A DNA stretch of 26,225 nucleotides from a virus, in the IMG/VR virus record IMGVR_UViG_3300000234_000024, positions 1-26,225 of that record. The stretch is one strand, 5' to 3'. The notes under the pieces were generated by a model, which was not told the DNA's origin, did not search any database, and was given only the letters and a program-made list of their open reading frames with translations. Within the stretch, counting starts at the first letter, position 1. Every line of letters begins with the position of its first letter. The position numbers and the translations under genes are program-made. This document shows positions 18,976 through 26,225 of the stretch, piece after piece.

Positions 18976-19629
18976 TTAATTCTCATTCCAGTTCGCTTTG
19001 CGAGTTGAAGCGTTTGCAAGTTTTTCGATTGCAACTTTCTTACTTACACGTTCCCCGTTATGAGTAAATGAAATATTTTCACGAAGTATTACCACGATTT
19101 TTACAACTCGATGTTCGCTTCCGCGTTCCATAAACTGAATTTCTATTTTACGTCCATAACCGGGCAATTCTTTAAGCGAAGTAACCGCATCATTGATTAG
19201 TCCTTTTGCGACTTGATCACCAAGCTCAATATCAGCGTCGTATGCAGCTTTCTTCTTCGCTTTTGCTTCTTCATCTTCTAAGCGATTCAACTCCCGCTGT
19301 TCCTGATATACTGCTTCAAATTCATCAGCTCGCGCTTGCAATTCAGCTGCATACTGTGTAGCAGCAATCAGTGCGTGTCCAAAGTTAAACTCAGCAATTA
19401 AATCACTTGGAACTACAGATGTATCTCGTCCACCCGAAGAATGAGTAATACTGAATTTCCATTGTGGAACTACTTCATCTTTATCACGGTAGAAATTAAA
19501 ATCTCGCGAAACATAAATGCTAATTGCTGAGCTTGACCAGTAACCGTACACTGATACGTTAATGTTAGTATTCCCGTTGCGTACGCGCTCTAACAAGTCT
19601 GCTGGCTTTTCAATTTTAAACATTTCCAT
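18976..19629 (-). CDS. Conserved-looking phage protein with central coiled coil, unknown
   Basis: This 217-residue protein begins MEMFKIEKPADLLERVRNGN. An N-terminal beta-rich half (VYGYWSSSAISIYVSRDFNF) is followed by a long charged helix (residues 90-140: EFEAVYQEQRELNRLEDEEA, KAKKKAAYD) and a C-terminal beta domain. No catalytic motif is seen. A full early cassette precedes it, with leader and first codons alike those of the gene at 7899-8318. It may end shortly before a displaced fragment (see 18870-18975). Confidence 0.62.
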   Translation of the reverse strand: MEMFKIEKPADLLERVRNGNTNINVSVYGYWSSSAISIYVSRDFNFYRDKDEVVPQWKFSITHSSGGRDTSVVPSDLIAEFNFGHALIAATQYAAELQARADEFEAVYQEQRELNRLEDEEAKAKKKAAYDADIELGDQVAKGLINDAVTSLKELPGYGRKIEIQFMERGSEHRVVKIVVILRENISFTHNGERVSKKVAIEKLANASTRKANWNEN

Positions 19630-19667
19630 CTCTACATCCTCACTTGGTTTCTTAACTCTATGTGTAC

Positions 19668-19695
19668 ATTATACAGTTAAAATTTCAGATGTCAA
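19668..19695 (-). promoter_or_regulatory. Early sigma70-type promoter (cassette copy)
   Basis: TTGACA (19695-19690), a 16-bp spacer and TATAAT (19673-19668), then GTACACAT, AGAGTTAAGAAACCAAGTG and GAGGAT before the ATG at 19629. Confidence 0.87.
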
Positions 19696-19745
19696 CAACT
19701 ATTTTCAGATTTCAGGATGTATTTTTCAATACATCCAAAATTGTT

Positions 19746-20726
19746 TTATACAGTTTCGAGCATGTCCTTCAGAGTAAGGAAAGATTGTGTTTTAATCTTA
19801 TTGAATTCCCCAATTGAGGATGAATCAAAGATTTTCGACTTGGATTTCCAAGATGAATTATAACCATGTGTAAACACGTTAGTGATACCGTTCAGTAATC
19901 CATAAACGCTATCGTGTCCGAATTGAGCTGCGCCATCTCCAAACTGAATTTTCATCATAATTTCGTCAATTTTCTTCTGGCTTGCTTTGCGAATTTCTTC
20001 TTCAACTTGATCACCCAAAATCATATCACGAACAAACTTGGATTGTTGTGCTCCCGTCATTTTAACATCCGACATTGTGCGTAAAGTTTGCATGAATTCT
20101 TCAAAATTCTTTTGAATCAAATCCATATCCAGCATGACTTTCTTAGCATCAAATACTTGAGAATGACGCACTCGAATTACATTTTTGTCATTCTCGGACA
20201 TTGCGACTTCAAGAGTGTTATTACAAACAACACGAGTTGAAACGTGCTTTGCTGTAGTGGAATAAGTTCCATCCGTTCCAGTCATTAGAAGAATGTTATT
20301 CTTCACAGTATCGCCAGTTTTAACATCTTCCGCGTTGATTTCTGCAAGCCCCCAAAAACGACGACCTCCAAACAACACACCAGCGGTTGACATTTTCATT
20401 TTGTTCTTTTCGCAGACTTCTTGGAAAAAGTCCAGGATTTCGTTCGGCTGAACAACTTTAAAGCGGTTTGATACGATTCCGATATCTGCACCCGTATCTG
20501 AACGATATAGAACATTTTTATTTGGAATTGTGATAACTTTGTCATCAACGTTATAATTCAGCTTTGTTGATTTGATCATCCAGTCCATGCCGGACATTTC
20601 TTTCCATTTTTGGAAATCAGAAGCATCTTCCATTTGATTACCAAGCCCGTGCCAAATAGCATTGCGCTCGCCAGTAAAAGCAAATTCAACAAATCCATCT
20701 TCACGAATTGAAAGTTCATGTGCCAT
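19746..20726 (-). CDS. DUF932 / phage-plasmid-like protein (TIGR03299 type)
   Basis: This 326-residue protein matches the DUF932 family throughout. Near the start are AIWHGLGNQMEDASDFQKWK, then VLYRSDTGADIGIVSNRFKV, IGIVSNRFKVVQPNEILDFF near residues 80-100 and GGRRFWGLAEI, and then TAKHVSTRVVCNNTLEVAMS. Members are common in phages and plasmids and are thought to be soluble, possibly linked to DNA metabolism or anti-restriction, but the function is not settled. It has a full early cassette promoter. Length and domain order look complete. Confidence 0.85.
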   Translation of the reverse strand: MAHELSIREDGFVEFAFTGERNAIWHGLGNQMEDASDFQKWKEMSGMDWMIKSTKLNYNVDDKVITIPNKNVLYRSDTGADIGIVSNRFKVVQPNEILDFFQEVCEKNKMKMSTAGVLFGGRRFWGLAEINAEDVKTGDTVKNNILLMTGTDGTYSTTAKHVSTRVVCNNTLEVAMSENDKNVIRVRHSQVFDAKKVMLDMDLIQKNFEEFMQTLRTMSDVKMTGAQQSKFVRDMILGDQVEEEIRKASQKKIDEIMMKIQFGDGAAQFGHDSVYGLLNGITNVFTHGYNSSWKSKSKIFDSSSIGEFNKIKTQSFLTLKDMLETV

Positions 20727-20771
20727 CTCTACATCCTCACTCTTTGGTTAAAATCTCTAGTTCATGTGTAC

Positions 20772-20799
20772 ATTATACAGTTAAAACTTCTTATGTCAA
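20772..20799 (-). promoter_or_regulatory. Early sigma70-type promoter (cassette copy)
   Basis: TTGACA (20799-20794), a 16-bp spacer and TATAAT (20777-20772), then GTACACATGAACTAG. The leader carries AACCAAAGAGTGAGGAT, as at 15957-16011. The -35 is 10 bp from the end of the next gene upstream. Confidence 0.87.
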
Positions 20800-20808
20800 C
20801 AACTATTT

Positions 20809-21249
20809 TCAGGTATTAAATTGAATAGTTGTGTAAGATTTAACTGTTTTGTTTTTTAGCACTTCGTATGGTGGAGCAAAGCGTTCTTTCATGCGATTGA
20901 TTGTATCATTCGGTACGTTGTGAATATTACCAAAATCATTTTTCATCTCGGTGATATTAACATCAATTCCGAGGTTCTGAGCAAATTCGATATAAGGTTT
21001 CAATTCTGAAAGTGTTGTAAACGTGTTTGATACGACGACACTGTTACCTTTTGAAAGTTCTTCAAAAGTGGTTTTCTGGCAATACAAATGAGCTTGATGA
21101 AGTTTATCTTTATCAAATTGATAAACACCATCTGTCATGAAATATTGATCCGCTTCAACGTGGAGAATTTTTGCGATATCTGCAAATTTTTTTGCAAACG
21201 TCGATTTTCCGCTTCCTGGGAGCCCGCGAATAATTTGAAGAAAAATCAT
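20809..21249 (-). CDS. P-loop kinase, polynucleotide-kinase-like (AAA_33)
   Basis: This 146-residue protein has Walker A GLPGSGKST at residues 9-17, then HVEADQYFMTDGVYQFDKDK (near residues 34-53), HLYCQKTTFEELSKGNSVVV and SNTFTTLSELKPYI, followed by NRMKERFAPP. This order is typical of small kinases related to the T4 PseT N-terminal domain and the N4BP2-like group. They phosphorylate 5'-OH ends of RNA/DNA or small nucleosides; the substrate is not certain here. No 3'-phosphatase domain is fused, unlike T4 PseT. GGTGA precedes the ATG, and a cassette promoter lies directly upstream. Confidence 0.8.
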   Translation of the reverse strand: MIFLQIIRGLPGSGKSTFAKKFADIAKILHVEADQYFMTDGVYQFDKDKLHQAHLYCQKTTFEELSKGNSVVVSNTFTTLSELKPYIEFAQNLGIDVNITEMKNDFGNIHNVPNDTINRMKERFAPPYEVLKNKTVKSYTTIQFNT

Positions 21250-21280
21250 GTCATATCACCTTTTGTTAGTTCATGTGTAC

Positions 21281-21308
21281 ATTATACAGTCAAAATTTCA
21301 GATGTCAA
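21281..21308 (-). promoter_or_regulatory. Early sigma70-type promoter (cassette copy)
   Basis: TTGACA (21308-21303), a 16-bp spacer and TATAAT (21286-21281), then GTACACATGAACTAAC and a shortened leader with GGTGA as Shine-Dalgarno sequence. The common GAGGATGTAGAG end is missing here. Confidence 0.87.
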
Positions 21309-21316
21309 CAACTTTT

Positions 21317-21808
21317 TCAAGATAGACTTAAAAAGTCGCCAACTGTCATTTGTTTTGCTTGGGCAATCTGAATAGCGTTCAATTTATTCAACACTTCCGT
21401 TAGATCGACCGCACTTCCGCCTGAACTATTAACGAAAACCGTATTCGTTAATGTGCTTCTATTGATTACAAAATCCGTTTCTTGGTTTGGAATATTTTCC
21501 ATCATCGGGATCGTCGAATCTTTCGCGTAAAGCGATCCATTAACAATAATACTAACATGATCTGCAATCGGCGGAACACCTCTCCAACCAAGGTCATTTC
21601 TCATGAATAAATATTGACCAAGGTCAGACGTTTCATCAAGAGGAATCATTACCGATTCGAATGCCGGAAGATATTTCGAGTTATCGCTTATAGAAACCCA
21701 AATAACCCATTCAGTCCACAATTGTTGAGGCGTAAATTTAATAACAGATCCGCTTGCGGCAGTTGGGTCTATAAAAATTCGTTTGGTCGGACCATCAAAA
21801 ATAAACAT
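21317..21808 (-). CDS. Phage tail/appendage-associated protein
   Basis: This 163-residue protein begins MFIFDGPTKRIFIDPTAASG. A pattern follows that is shared by small tail proteins of many phages: LWTEWVIWVSISDNSKYLPA, then FESVMIP, LGQYLFMRNDLGWRGVPP, ADHVSIIVNGSLYAKDS. The C-terminus is a helix (LTEVLNKLNAIQIAQAKQMT). It is probably virion-associated, at the distal tail or fibre base, but its exact role is not known. AAAGG precedes the ATG. A late promoter (21871-21878) and a hairpin lie upstream, which fits a structural gene, in contrast to the early genes that follow. Confidence 0.7.
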   Translation of the reverse strand: MFIFDGPTKRIFIDPTAASGSVIKFTPQQLWTEWVIWVSISDNSKYLPAFESVMIPLDETSDLGQYLFMRNDLGWRGVPPIADHVSIIVNGSLYAKDSTIPMMENIPNQETDFVINRSTLTNTVFVNSSGGSAVDLTEVLNKLNAIQIAQAKQMTVGDFLSLS

Positions 21809-21832
21809 TTGTATTTAACCTTTAAAGCTTAG

Positions 21833-21862
21833 AAAAGACTGTAAATTGTTCTACAGTCTTTT
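21833..21862. terminator. Hairpin terminator, probably two-way
   Basis: An 11-bp stem AAAAGACTGTA / TACAGTCTTTT with an 8-nt loop. T-runs follow on both strands. It should end the long transcript of the tail gene upstream. It also lies at or just after the predicted start site of the late promoter at 21871-21878. Confidence 0.82.
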
Positions 21863-21870
21863 TGTTTCTT

Positions 21871-21878
21871 TATTTATA
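21871..21878 (-). promoter_or_regulatory. T4-type late promoter
   Basis: TATAAATA on the minus strand, 15 bp after the end of the upstream gene. The predicted start, near 21864, lies at the foot of the hairpin, so the late transcript would have a 5' stem-loop ahead of the gene at 21808. Confidence 0.75.
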
Positions 21879-21892
21879 GAGTTTTATAGGTT

Positions 21893-23239
21893 TTACAAGA
21901 ATGCTCTATCCTGTTCTGCTACAAGCGAAATGCTGATACCTTTACTTCTTGTAATTGTTCCTGTCGCAACTACTGGTTTCGCGCTTCCATTATTACCAGC
22001 AACAACAACGACCGAAGCGTCTACACCCGCAGCGCGTCCTCCCTGAACATTACCATCATAATCAAATGTAAATGGAATTACAGCTCCGGTTATGACTCCA
22101 GCGATGGGATCACCATCTTTATCATCGACGGTAATTGCGTCTGCTGTTCCGTAGTCCCCATCAACTGTATCAGCAAAATACATTATAAAATATCCAGTTC
22201 CATTAGCTGTTAGTACCGCATTTGAATTTATTGCTCCTGCTGAACTGTATGGATATATTCTTTGAATTCCATTTTGGTCAACAAATACAATTCTATTCAA
22301 ATCTGCTGCTTGAATATTTGCAATGAATACACCAATCGTGGTGTATAAAGTATCACCAACGAAGTAGCAAAGTTCATCGGCAGTTTTACCCGTAACATCC
22401 CCGAGTCCAACATCAATGTCGACGTTTTGTCTTAATAAATATTGAACTTTAGTGTAAATTTGTTCCAGCGTCGCCGAATTTCCGTTAATCACTTTAGTAA
22501 ACGGATAAGATCCAGCACCAATGGTTTTAGTTTGGTTTGTTCCAAAGTATGTTACATCAATACCTGAATACGGCGCGTCAGTCGACACAACTCCGTCGGC
22601 AGCTTGAATTTTCAAGTCGTCTTCATTTGACAGAAGTACGTTAACTGTGTAAGCCCCAGTTGCAACTTGACCTGTATCAGCTAACGTTGAAGATTTATAT
22701 TTTTTACCAAATTCGCGCACAAATGCTTTATAAAATGCTCTTTTATCAAAATTGCCGTTTGTAGCATCTCCAAAAACTTGAACGCCTTCGTTCACTTCAT
22801 CCGAAAACGTGAAATTTGTCGGAGCATCAGTTGTGGCGCGCTGATAATATAACTGAGCTCCAGAATTCACTTCGCCCAAAGATACAATACCTACATATTG
22901 TCTTTGTAAAACGCCGACTGATGAATATTCAGACCACCCACCGTCTCGCAACGCTTGTCGAGTAGCATCATTAGCGGGTTTCCATCCGCTGAACGTTTGC
23001 CCGTCAGTACCAAATTGAAATTGCCCCGACTTGGCGTCAATTGCATACATGGGGAATGGAAATCCGTTATATTCTGGCTGTGTCCATAATTGCACAAACT
23101 TCGAATATAACGCTTGAATTGTAACACCATCTTTATAAATTAAATTTCCCAATTCAACTAAAGAAAATGTTTTCGCTGTAGTATTAATAACAAGTTCTGT
23201 TCCTACTACTAATAACGATTTACTGGTAATCTTAGCCAT
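21893..23239 (-). CDS. Large phage structural protein, tail/appendage region
   Basis: This 448-residue protein starts MAKITSKSLLVVGTELVINT with GAGGA upstream. It has a helical N-terminal part with many aromatic residues (YSKFVQLWTQPEYNGFPFPM; FQFGTDGQTFSGWKPANDAT). Next is a long beta-rich middle with conserved-looking VQVFGDATNGNFDKRAFYKA and ADELCYFVGDTLYTTIGVF. The glycine- and alanine-rich end (IPFTFDYDGNVQGGRAAGVD) resembles an Ig-like or fibre-type domain. Similar proteins lie beside fibre genes of other large phages. No catalytic motif seen. It lies between the fibre gene and the 163-residue tail protein and is read from a promoter outside the window. Confidence 0.7.
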   Translation of the reverse strand: MAKITSKSLLVVGTELVINTTAKTFSLVELGNLIYKDGVTIQALYSKFVQLWTQPEYNGFPFPMYAIDAKSGQFQFGTDGQTFSGWKPANDATRQALRDGGWSEYSSVGVLQRQYVGIVSLGEVNSGAQLYYQRATTDAPTNFTFSDEVNEGVQVFGDATNGNFDKRAFYKAFVREFGKKYKSSTLADTGQVATGAYTVNVLLSNEDDLKIQAADGVVSTDAPYSGIDVTYFGTNQTKTIGAGSYPFTKVINGNSATLEQIYTKVQYLLRQNVDIDVGLGDVTGKTADELCYFVGDTLYTTIGVFIANIQAADLNRIVFVDQNGIQRIYPYSSAGAINSNAVLTANGTGYFIMYFADTVDGDYGTADAITVDDKDGDPIAGVITGAVIPFTFDYDGNVQGGRAAGVDASVVVVAGNNGSAKPVVATGTITRSKGISISLVAEQDRAFL

Positions 23240-23256
23240 TTCTTATTCCTCTTTTT

Positions 23257-26225
23257 TTAAATAAAATTTCTATCTTGAATTTGATCAATAGGTAACGTTG
23301 TATTTATTCCAGTTAACATATAATTTCTTATATATTTTGGAACATATCCTTCTTTTAAAATTCCAATATCAATAAGTTCGCTTGATGTATATACATAACC
23401 AAATGTTGTTGCGTTTAGATCTTGAATATCAGCAAGTTGAATTTCTGTCGATGCCTTTAATATAACTATATCGCTTCCCGTTTTTAATCCGGTTAATGTT
23501 AATATATTAGTATCCAGCGGATAGTTAATCGCTTCCTGAGCCGTCTTGGTTGTCAGTGTAGTTACTCGCAAAAACGTAATCGCCGTGGTGTTAACGCTAG
23601 TTGTTGTGATTCTTATTTTTAACTTGAACCCGGTTGTAGGCGATACAGTTTCAGCGCTTAGGTTTGTATCGTTAAGTGTTTTCCATGTTCCGTTCCATCC
23701 TGAGCCGGTATCAATCTGGTACTCAAGCGTATAGTTACCAATCGTGCCACCAGTCATGACCGCAGCGGTATTCTTGAATCCCGTGTGACCTTGCGCAAAA
23801 TAAGGCATCTCCCATATTGCTTGCGCGCCTATTACACGCATTTCAATGCCGCCAGCACTATTGAACTTAGCGATTCCAGAGGGGTTGCCCCAATATGCAG
23901 CCGTTTCTGCGGTTGGTTCGTTCATTGCAAGAATCAAAGCGCCTTCCTTGCCACCATAGAAATACTCATACCAATGCGAGCCATATACAGAGGTTTGAGC
24001 TGCAACAATTGCTCCACCAGATGATATACCTTTAATGGATGCGTTCAACCATGCTAGCAGTTGAATCCGAGTGGATTTTGTCGAGTGTAACCAAGGGTCT
24101 TCGGTAATGACTTGTTCAACAATGACGTTCTTGTCTGAGTTAGTTGAGGATGATACTCCTATTCTTATCTTTCCTAGGAACCACTTTTGTAACTTCACGG
24201 TATTGTTGTTGCCGCCCGTAACAAATGAGTTTCCCATTGCGTAAAGGTTTGGTGCCCACCCGCCAGTTTTACAGTAACTGCTTGGTGAGCCTACGTTACG
24301 AATTTTGACGTTTGTTGCGGCGGTTGAGTACACAAGTGCAGTATATGGATGACAATCATCAATTGTATTACCAAGCCCCGTATTAAATCCATCGACTGTA
24401 ATACGGTCACATCCCGCACCGATACTTATCCCATAATAGGGCGTTGTTGCATTGGTATGACCAATCAAGCGATCGTTATAGTCAACATCGTTTAGTTCTA
24501 TACCAACGGATGTTGATATTAGTATGTTTCCGTTATACACAATAGGGTCGTTAATTACTATATTCTGGCATGTTCCGATGTTAATCGCTATACCGGTTGA
24601 TCGAACATAGTTAATAATCCCAGTACGAATACCGTTGAGCGTTTGCCCTGCACAATATAGAAATTCTGCCGCGTGGTCTGTTGTGCCAACTAATGCACGT
24701 CCGCCAGATATCTTACCTACCGTACCACCTGCGAAATTCGATATGAATTGAAACACTCTGGCATCTTGTGCCGAATACTGCCCGACACCGACGTCGTAAA
24801 TATCGAGCGCTGTAGCACACTCAGTTACTTGAAAAGAGTCTTGTATTGCGCAACGATGCATTCTTACTGAATATGCTTGGTTGAAAGTAGCACGACCAGA
24901 AAGCATGTAAATGCCCTCAAGATCAATAGCGCCTGCGGTCGTCGTTGTAAATTCAGGACGCGCTGCGATAGTTGCGTTTGGAACTGAGTTGGTAGCTCGT
25001 GAAGCTGTAGCACATTCAGACCATAGGATATTACTGATTTGTACCTTGCATCCAGAAACAGGAACATATCCGATCGTCCATTTTAGAGTCACGTCACCTT
25101 CCGCCATTCCAGTGACAAACGGATAGTTAATATCAATGGTGTTTGCTGCAACAGCACACATAATGAACTTACCATCAACTGCGCCGCCTGTTGTAAAATC
25201 ACAGTAAACTTCATTCCCAATCGCCATGCCGTGAGCTGTGGCAGTTATCTTTAGTTTGCTGTTTACAGTTACATTTCCAGAGGTTAATGCTGCATTGTGT
25301 GGATATTCGATTAGGTAAGTATTTGCGCCTGTTACTGCGTATATTTTATAAACACCGACAACGCCCGTTCCGGAGGTGAAGTCAGCATAGATGCTTTCGC
25401 CTTCGTTCAGTCTATGCGCTGTAAATGTGACCGTAACACCGGGGCGAATTGTGACGTCTCCGGAGGTGTTAGCAGTAGTCAGGTTGAATGTGTAGTTATA
25501 CGCATCAAGCACCGAAGTTATCGTATGCGTTCCGTTTGTGGCTGTGCCCGTTGTGAATTTGTGGTAGACCTGTTGCCCAACTTCAAATAAGTGTGCAATC
25601 GCTCCGGTTGTCACTGCGACAACATTATCGACCACTGTATATACACATCCAGTCGTGTGGGCAATACCTACATAAGTCGAAGCCTGTCCAGCTACCAGCG
25701 CATAAGTCCCGTCAAGCGTAGTGCTTTCACCAAACTGGATTTTTCCACCTGCAAAAGTTTTAACAAACTGCCCTCGCTTGTCTGCATATCCCTCTGCAAA
25801 ACCTAGTGCTGATTTCTGCCACCCGTTTGCAGCCGATGCAAGCCCAGGATAGAACTCATAATAGCCCGATGTCGGCGCAGTCTCTACCCATGCGCCGGGG
25901 CAAAAATTGTTTGCTATCGTTGATGATGTAGTAGGTGTTGTTAATGTCTGCCCAATTGTTCCGTTGGTTGTTCCGATCTCGTAGAAATTACCGCCGTCTC
26001 TTGTGGTGAACTGCCCGACACGACCGACGATAAAATTTGTCGCGGCATCCCAAACAATCTCAATCCAGCTCGTTCTCTGCGCTCCTGAACAAGTAGCGGT
26101 GATTCCTGTCAAATCACCCGCCTGAAACGAACCTGTGGTTTCACGAAACTTGATAATTCCGCTCGCAGGAATAGCTGCTCCAACTGCAATAGGCGATGAG
26201 CCAATAGCACTCCAGCACCCTAGAT
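23257..26225 (-). CDS. Tail fibre / receptor-binding protein with repeats and beta-helix (5' part cut by window edge)
   Basis: The frame is open to the window end (about 988 residues), so the start lies beyond 26225; a TTG at 26112 is not a real start. Visible order: an N-terminal SGIIKFRETTGSFQAGDLTG segment; a WQKSALGFAEG region; three tandem copies of a roughly 50-residue unit (G..VY..FTTG....G...I..V..., ending SGNVTV or GDVTI), about 23% into the visible part; then a right-handed beta-helix-like stretch (LEGIYMLSGRATFNQAYSVR, IAINIGTCQNIVINDP, NILISTSVGIELND). Then come a carbohydrate-binding-like domain (YTLEYQIDTGSGWNGTWKTL) and a C-terminal end. It is likely a homotrimeric fibre or spike that binds and perhaps degrades cell-surface glycans. 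Confidence 0.8.
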   Translation of the reverse strand, partial: LGCWSAIGSSPIAVGAAIPASGIIKFRETTGSFQAGDLTGITATCSGAQRTSWIEIVWDAATNFIVGRVGQFTTRDGGNFYEIGTTNGTIGQTLTTPTTSSTIANNFCPGAWVETAPTSGYYEFYPGLASAANGWQKSALGFAEGYADKRGQFVKTFAGGKIQFGESTTLDGTYALVAGQASTYVGIAHTTGCVYTVVDNVVAVTTGAIAHLFEVGQQVYHKFTTGTATNGTHTITSVLDAYNYTFNLTTANTSGDVTIRPGVTVTFTAHRLNEGESIYADFTSGTGVVGVYKIYAVTGANTYLIEYPHNAALTSGNVTVNSKLKITATAHGMAIGNEVYCDFTTGGAVDGKFIMCAVAANTIDINYPFVTGMAEGDVTLKWTIGYVPVSGCKVQISNILWSECATASRATNSVPNATIAARPEFTTTTAGAIDLEGIYMLSGRATFNQAYSVRMHRCAIQDSFQVTECATALDIYDVGVGQYSAQDARVFQFISNFAGGTVGKISGGRALVGTTDHAAEFLYCAGQTLNGIRTGIINYVRSTGIAINIGTCQNIVINDPIVYNGNILISTSVGIELNDVDYNDRLIGHTNATTPYYGISIGAGCDRITVDGFNTGLGNTIDDCHPYTALVYSTAATNVKIRNVGSPSSYCKTGGWAPNLYAMGNSFVTGGNNNTVKLQKWFLGKIRIGVSSSTNSDKNVIVEQVITEDPWLHSTKSTRIQLLAWLNASIKGISSGGAIVAAQTSVYGSHWYEYFYGGKEGALILAMNEPTAETAAYWGNPSGIAKFNSAGGIEMRVIGAQAIWEMPYFAQGHTGFKNTAAVMTGGTIGNYTLEYQIDTGSGWNGTWKTLNDTNLSAETVSPTTGFKLKIRITTTSVNTTAITFLRVTTLTTKTAQEAINYPLDTNILTLTGLKTGSDIVILKASTEIQLADIQDLNATTFGYVYTSSELIDIGILKEGYVPKYIRNYMLTGINTTLPIDQIQDRNFI

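Noticed and set aside
20809-21249. Complete Pnkp with phosphatase domain
   Set aside because: Only a kinase domain of 146 residues is present; no DxDxT phosphatase motif seen.
7757-21308. Spaced repeats that could look like a CRISPR array
   Set aside because: The repeats lie kilobases apart, always upstream of genes, and have promoter features; no regular spacers.
23257-26112. Complete fibre gene with TTG start at 26112
   Set aside because: The frame stays open and protein-like up to 26225 and no Shine-Dalgarno sequence precedes the TTG; the gene is cut by the window edge.

Overview
The window is part of a large T4-superfamily myovirus (tailed phage) genome. Recognisable T4-type proteins are the gp5 baseplate lysozyme/hub (partial), gp27 hub, gp53 wedge, gp48 tube cap, gp4 head-completion nuclease, a tube-family protein (gp54/gp19-like), gp32 single-strand binding protein, gp59 helicase loader and a probable gp33 late-transcription coactivator. 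T4-type late promoters (TATAAATA) and strong sigma70-type early promoters are both visible. Several features (gp32 without the zinc cysteines, ThyX, a GIY-YIG-like protein beside the tail genes) point to the non-enterobacterial T4-like groups. The host cannot be named; a proteobacterium is a reasonable inference from the tmRNA tag.

Layout. 1-2876 (minus): baseplate genes gp5-gp27-gp53-gp48. 2877-2923: two overlapping, divergent late promoters. 2924-4935 (plus): gp4, an unrecognised structural-operon protein, a tube-family protein and a GIY-YIG-like protein. All remaining genes are on the minus strand. 4932-9438: small accessory genes with an AAA kinase, a metallophosphoesterase, a cREC-domain protein and an RNA ligase. 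9521-10704: a putative two-TM holin, a SleB-type cell-wall hydrolase and a ClpP-like protease. 10751-11058: a circularly permuted, two-piece tmRNA (ssrA) with tag ANDNIFALAA and a strong terminator. 11059-13438: DexA-like exonuclease, small proteins, ThyX. 13512-15074: gp32 and gp59. 15083-15682: decayed remnants of a phage NAD+-salvage operon (prs, nadV). 15705-17378: orphan HigA-like antitoxin, small proteins and the gp33 candidate, so the T4 order 33-59-32 is kept but split by accessory genes. 17379-18441: about 1.06 kb without genes, holding duplicated hairpins and palindromes. 18442-21249: early accessory genes, including a DUF932 protein and a PNK-like kinase. 21317-26225: tail/appendage proteins, ending in a beta-helix fibre cut by the window edge.

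How it works together. Many accessory genes sit behind copies of one early promoter-leader cassette (TTGACA, 16 bp, TATAAT, TGTACACAT, then a GAGGAT Shine-Dalgarno sequence). This suggests one coordinated early regulon. Structural genes use TATAAATA promoters, served in T4 by gp55/gp33/gp45. The most notable element is the phage-borne permuted tmRNA directly upstream of a ClpP-like protease, which could form a phage-encoded ribosome-rescue and tag-degradation unit. RNA ligase, cREC, phosphoesterase and a PNK-like kinase may form a dispersed RNA-repair set.
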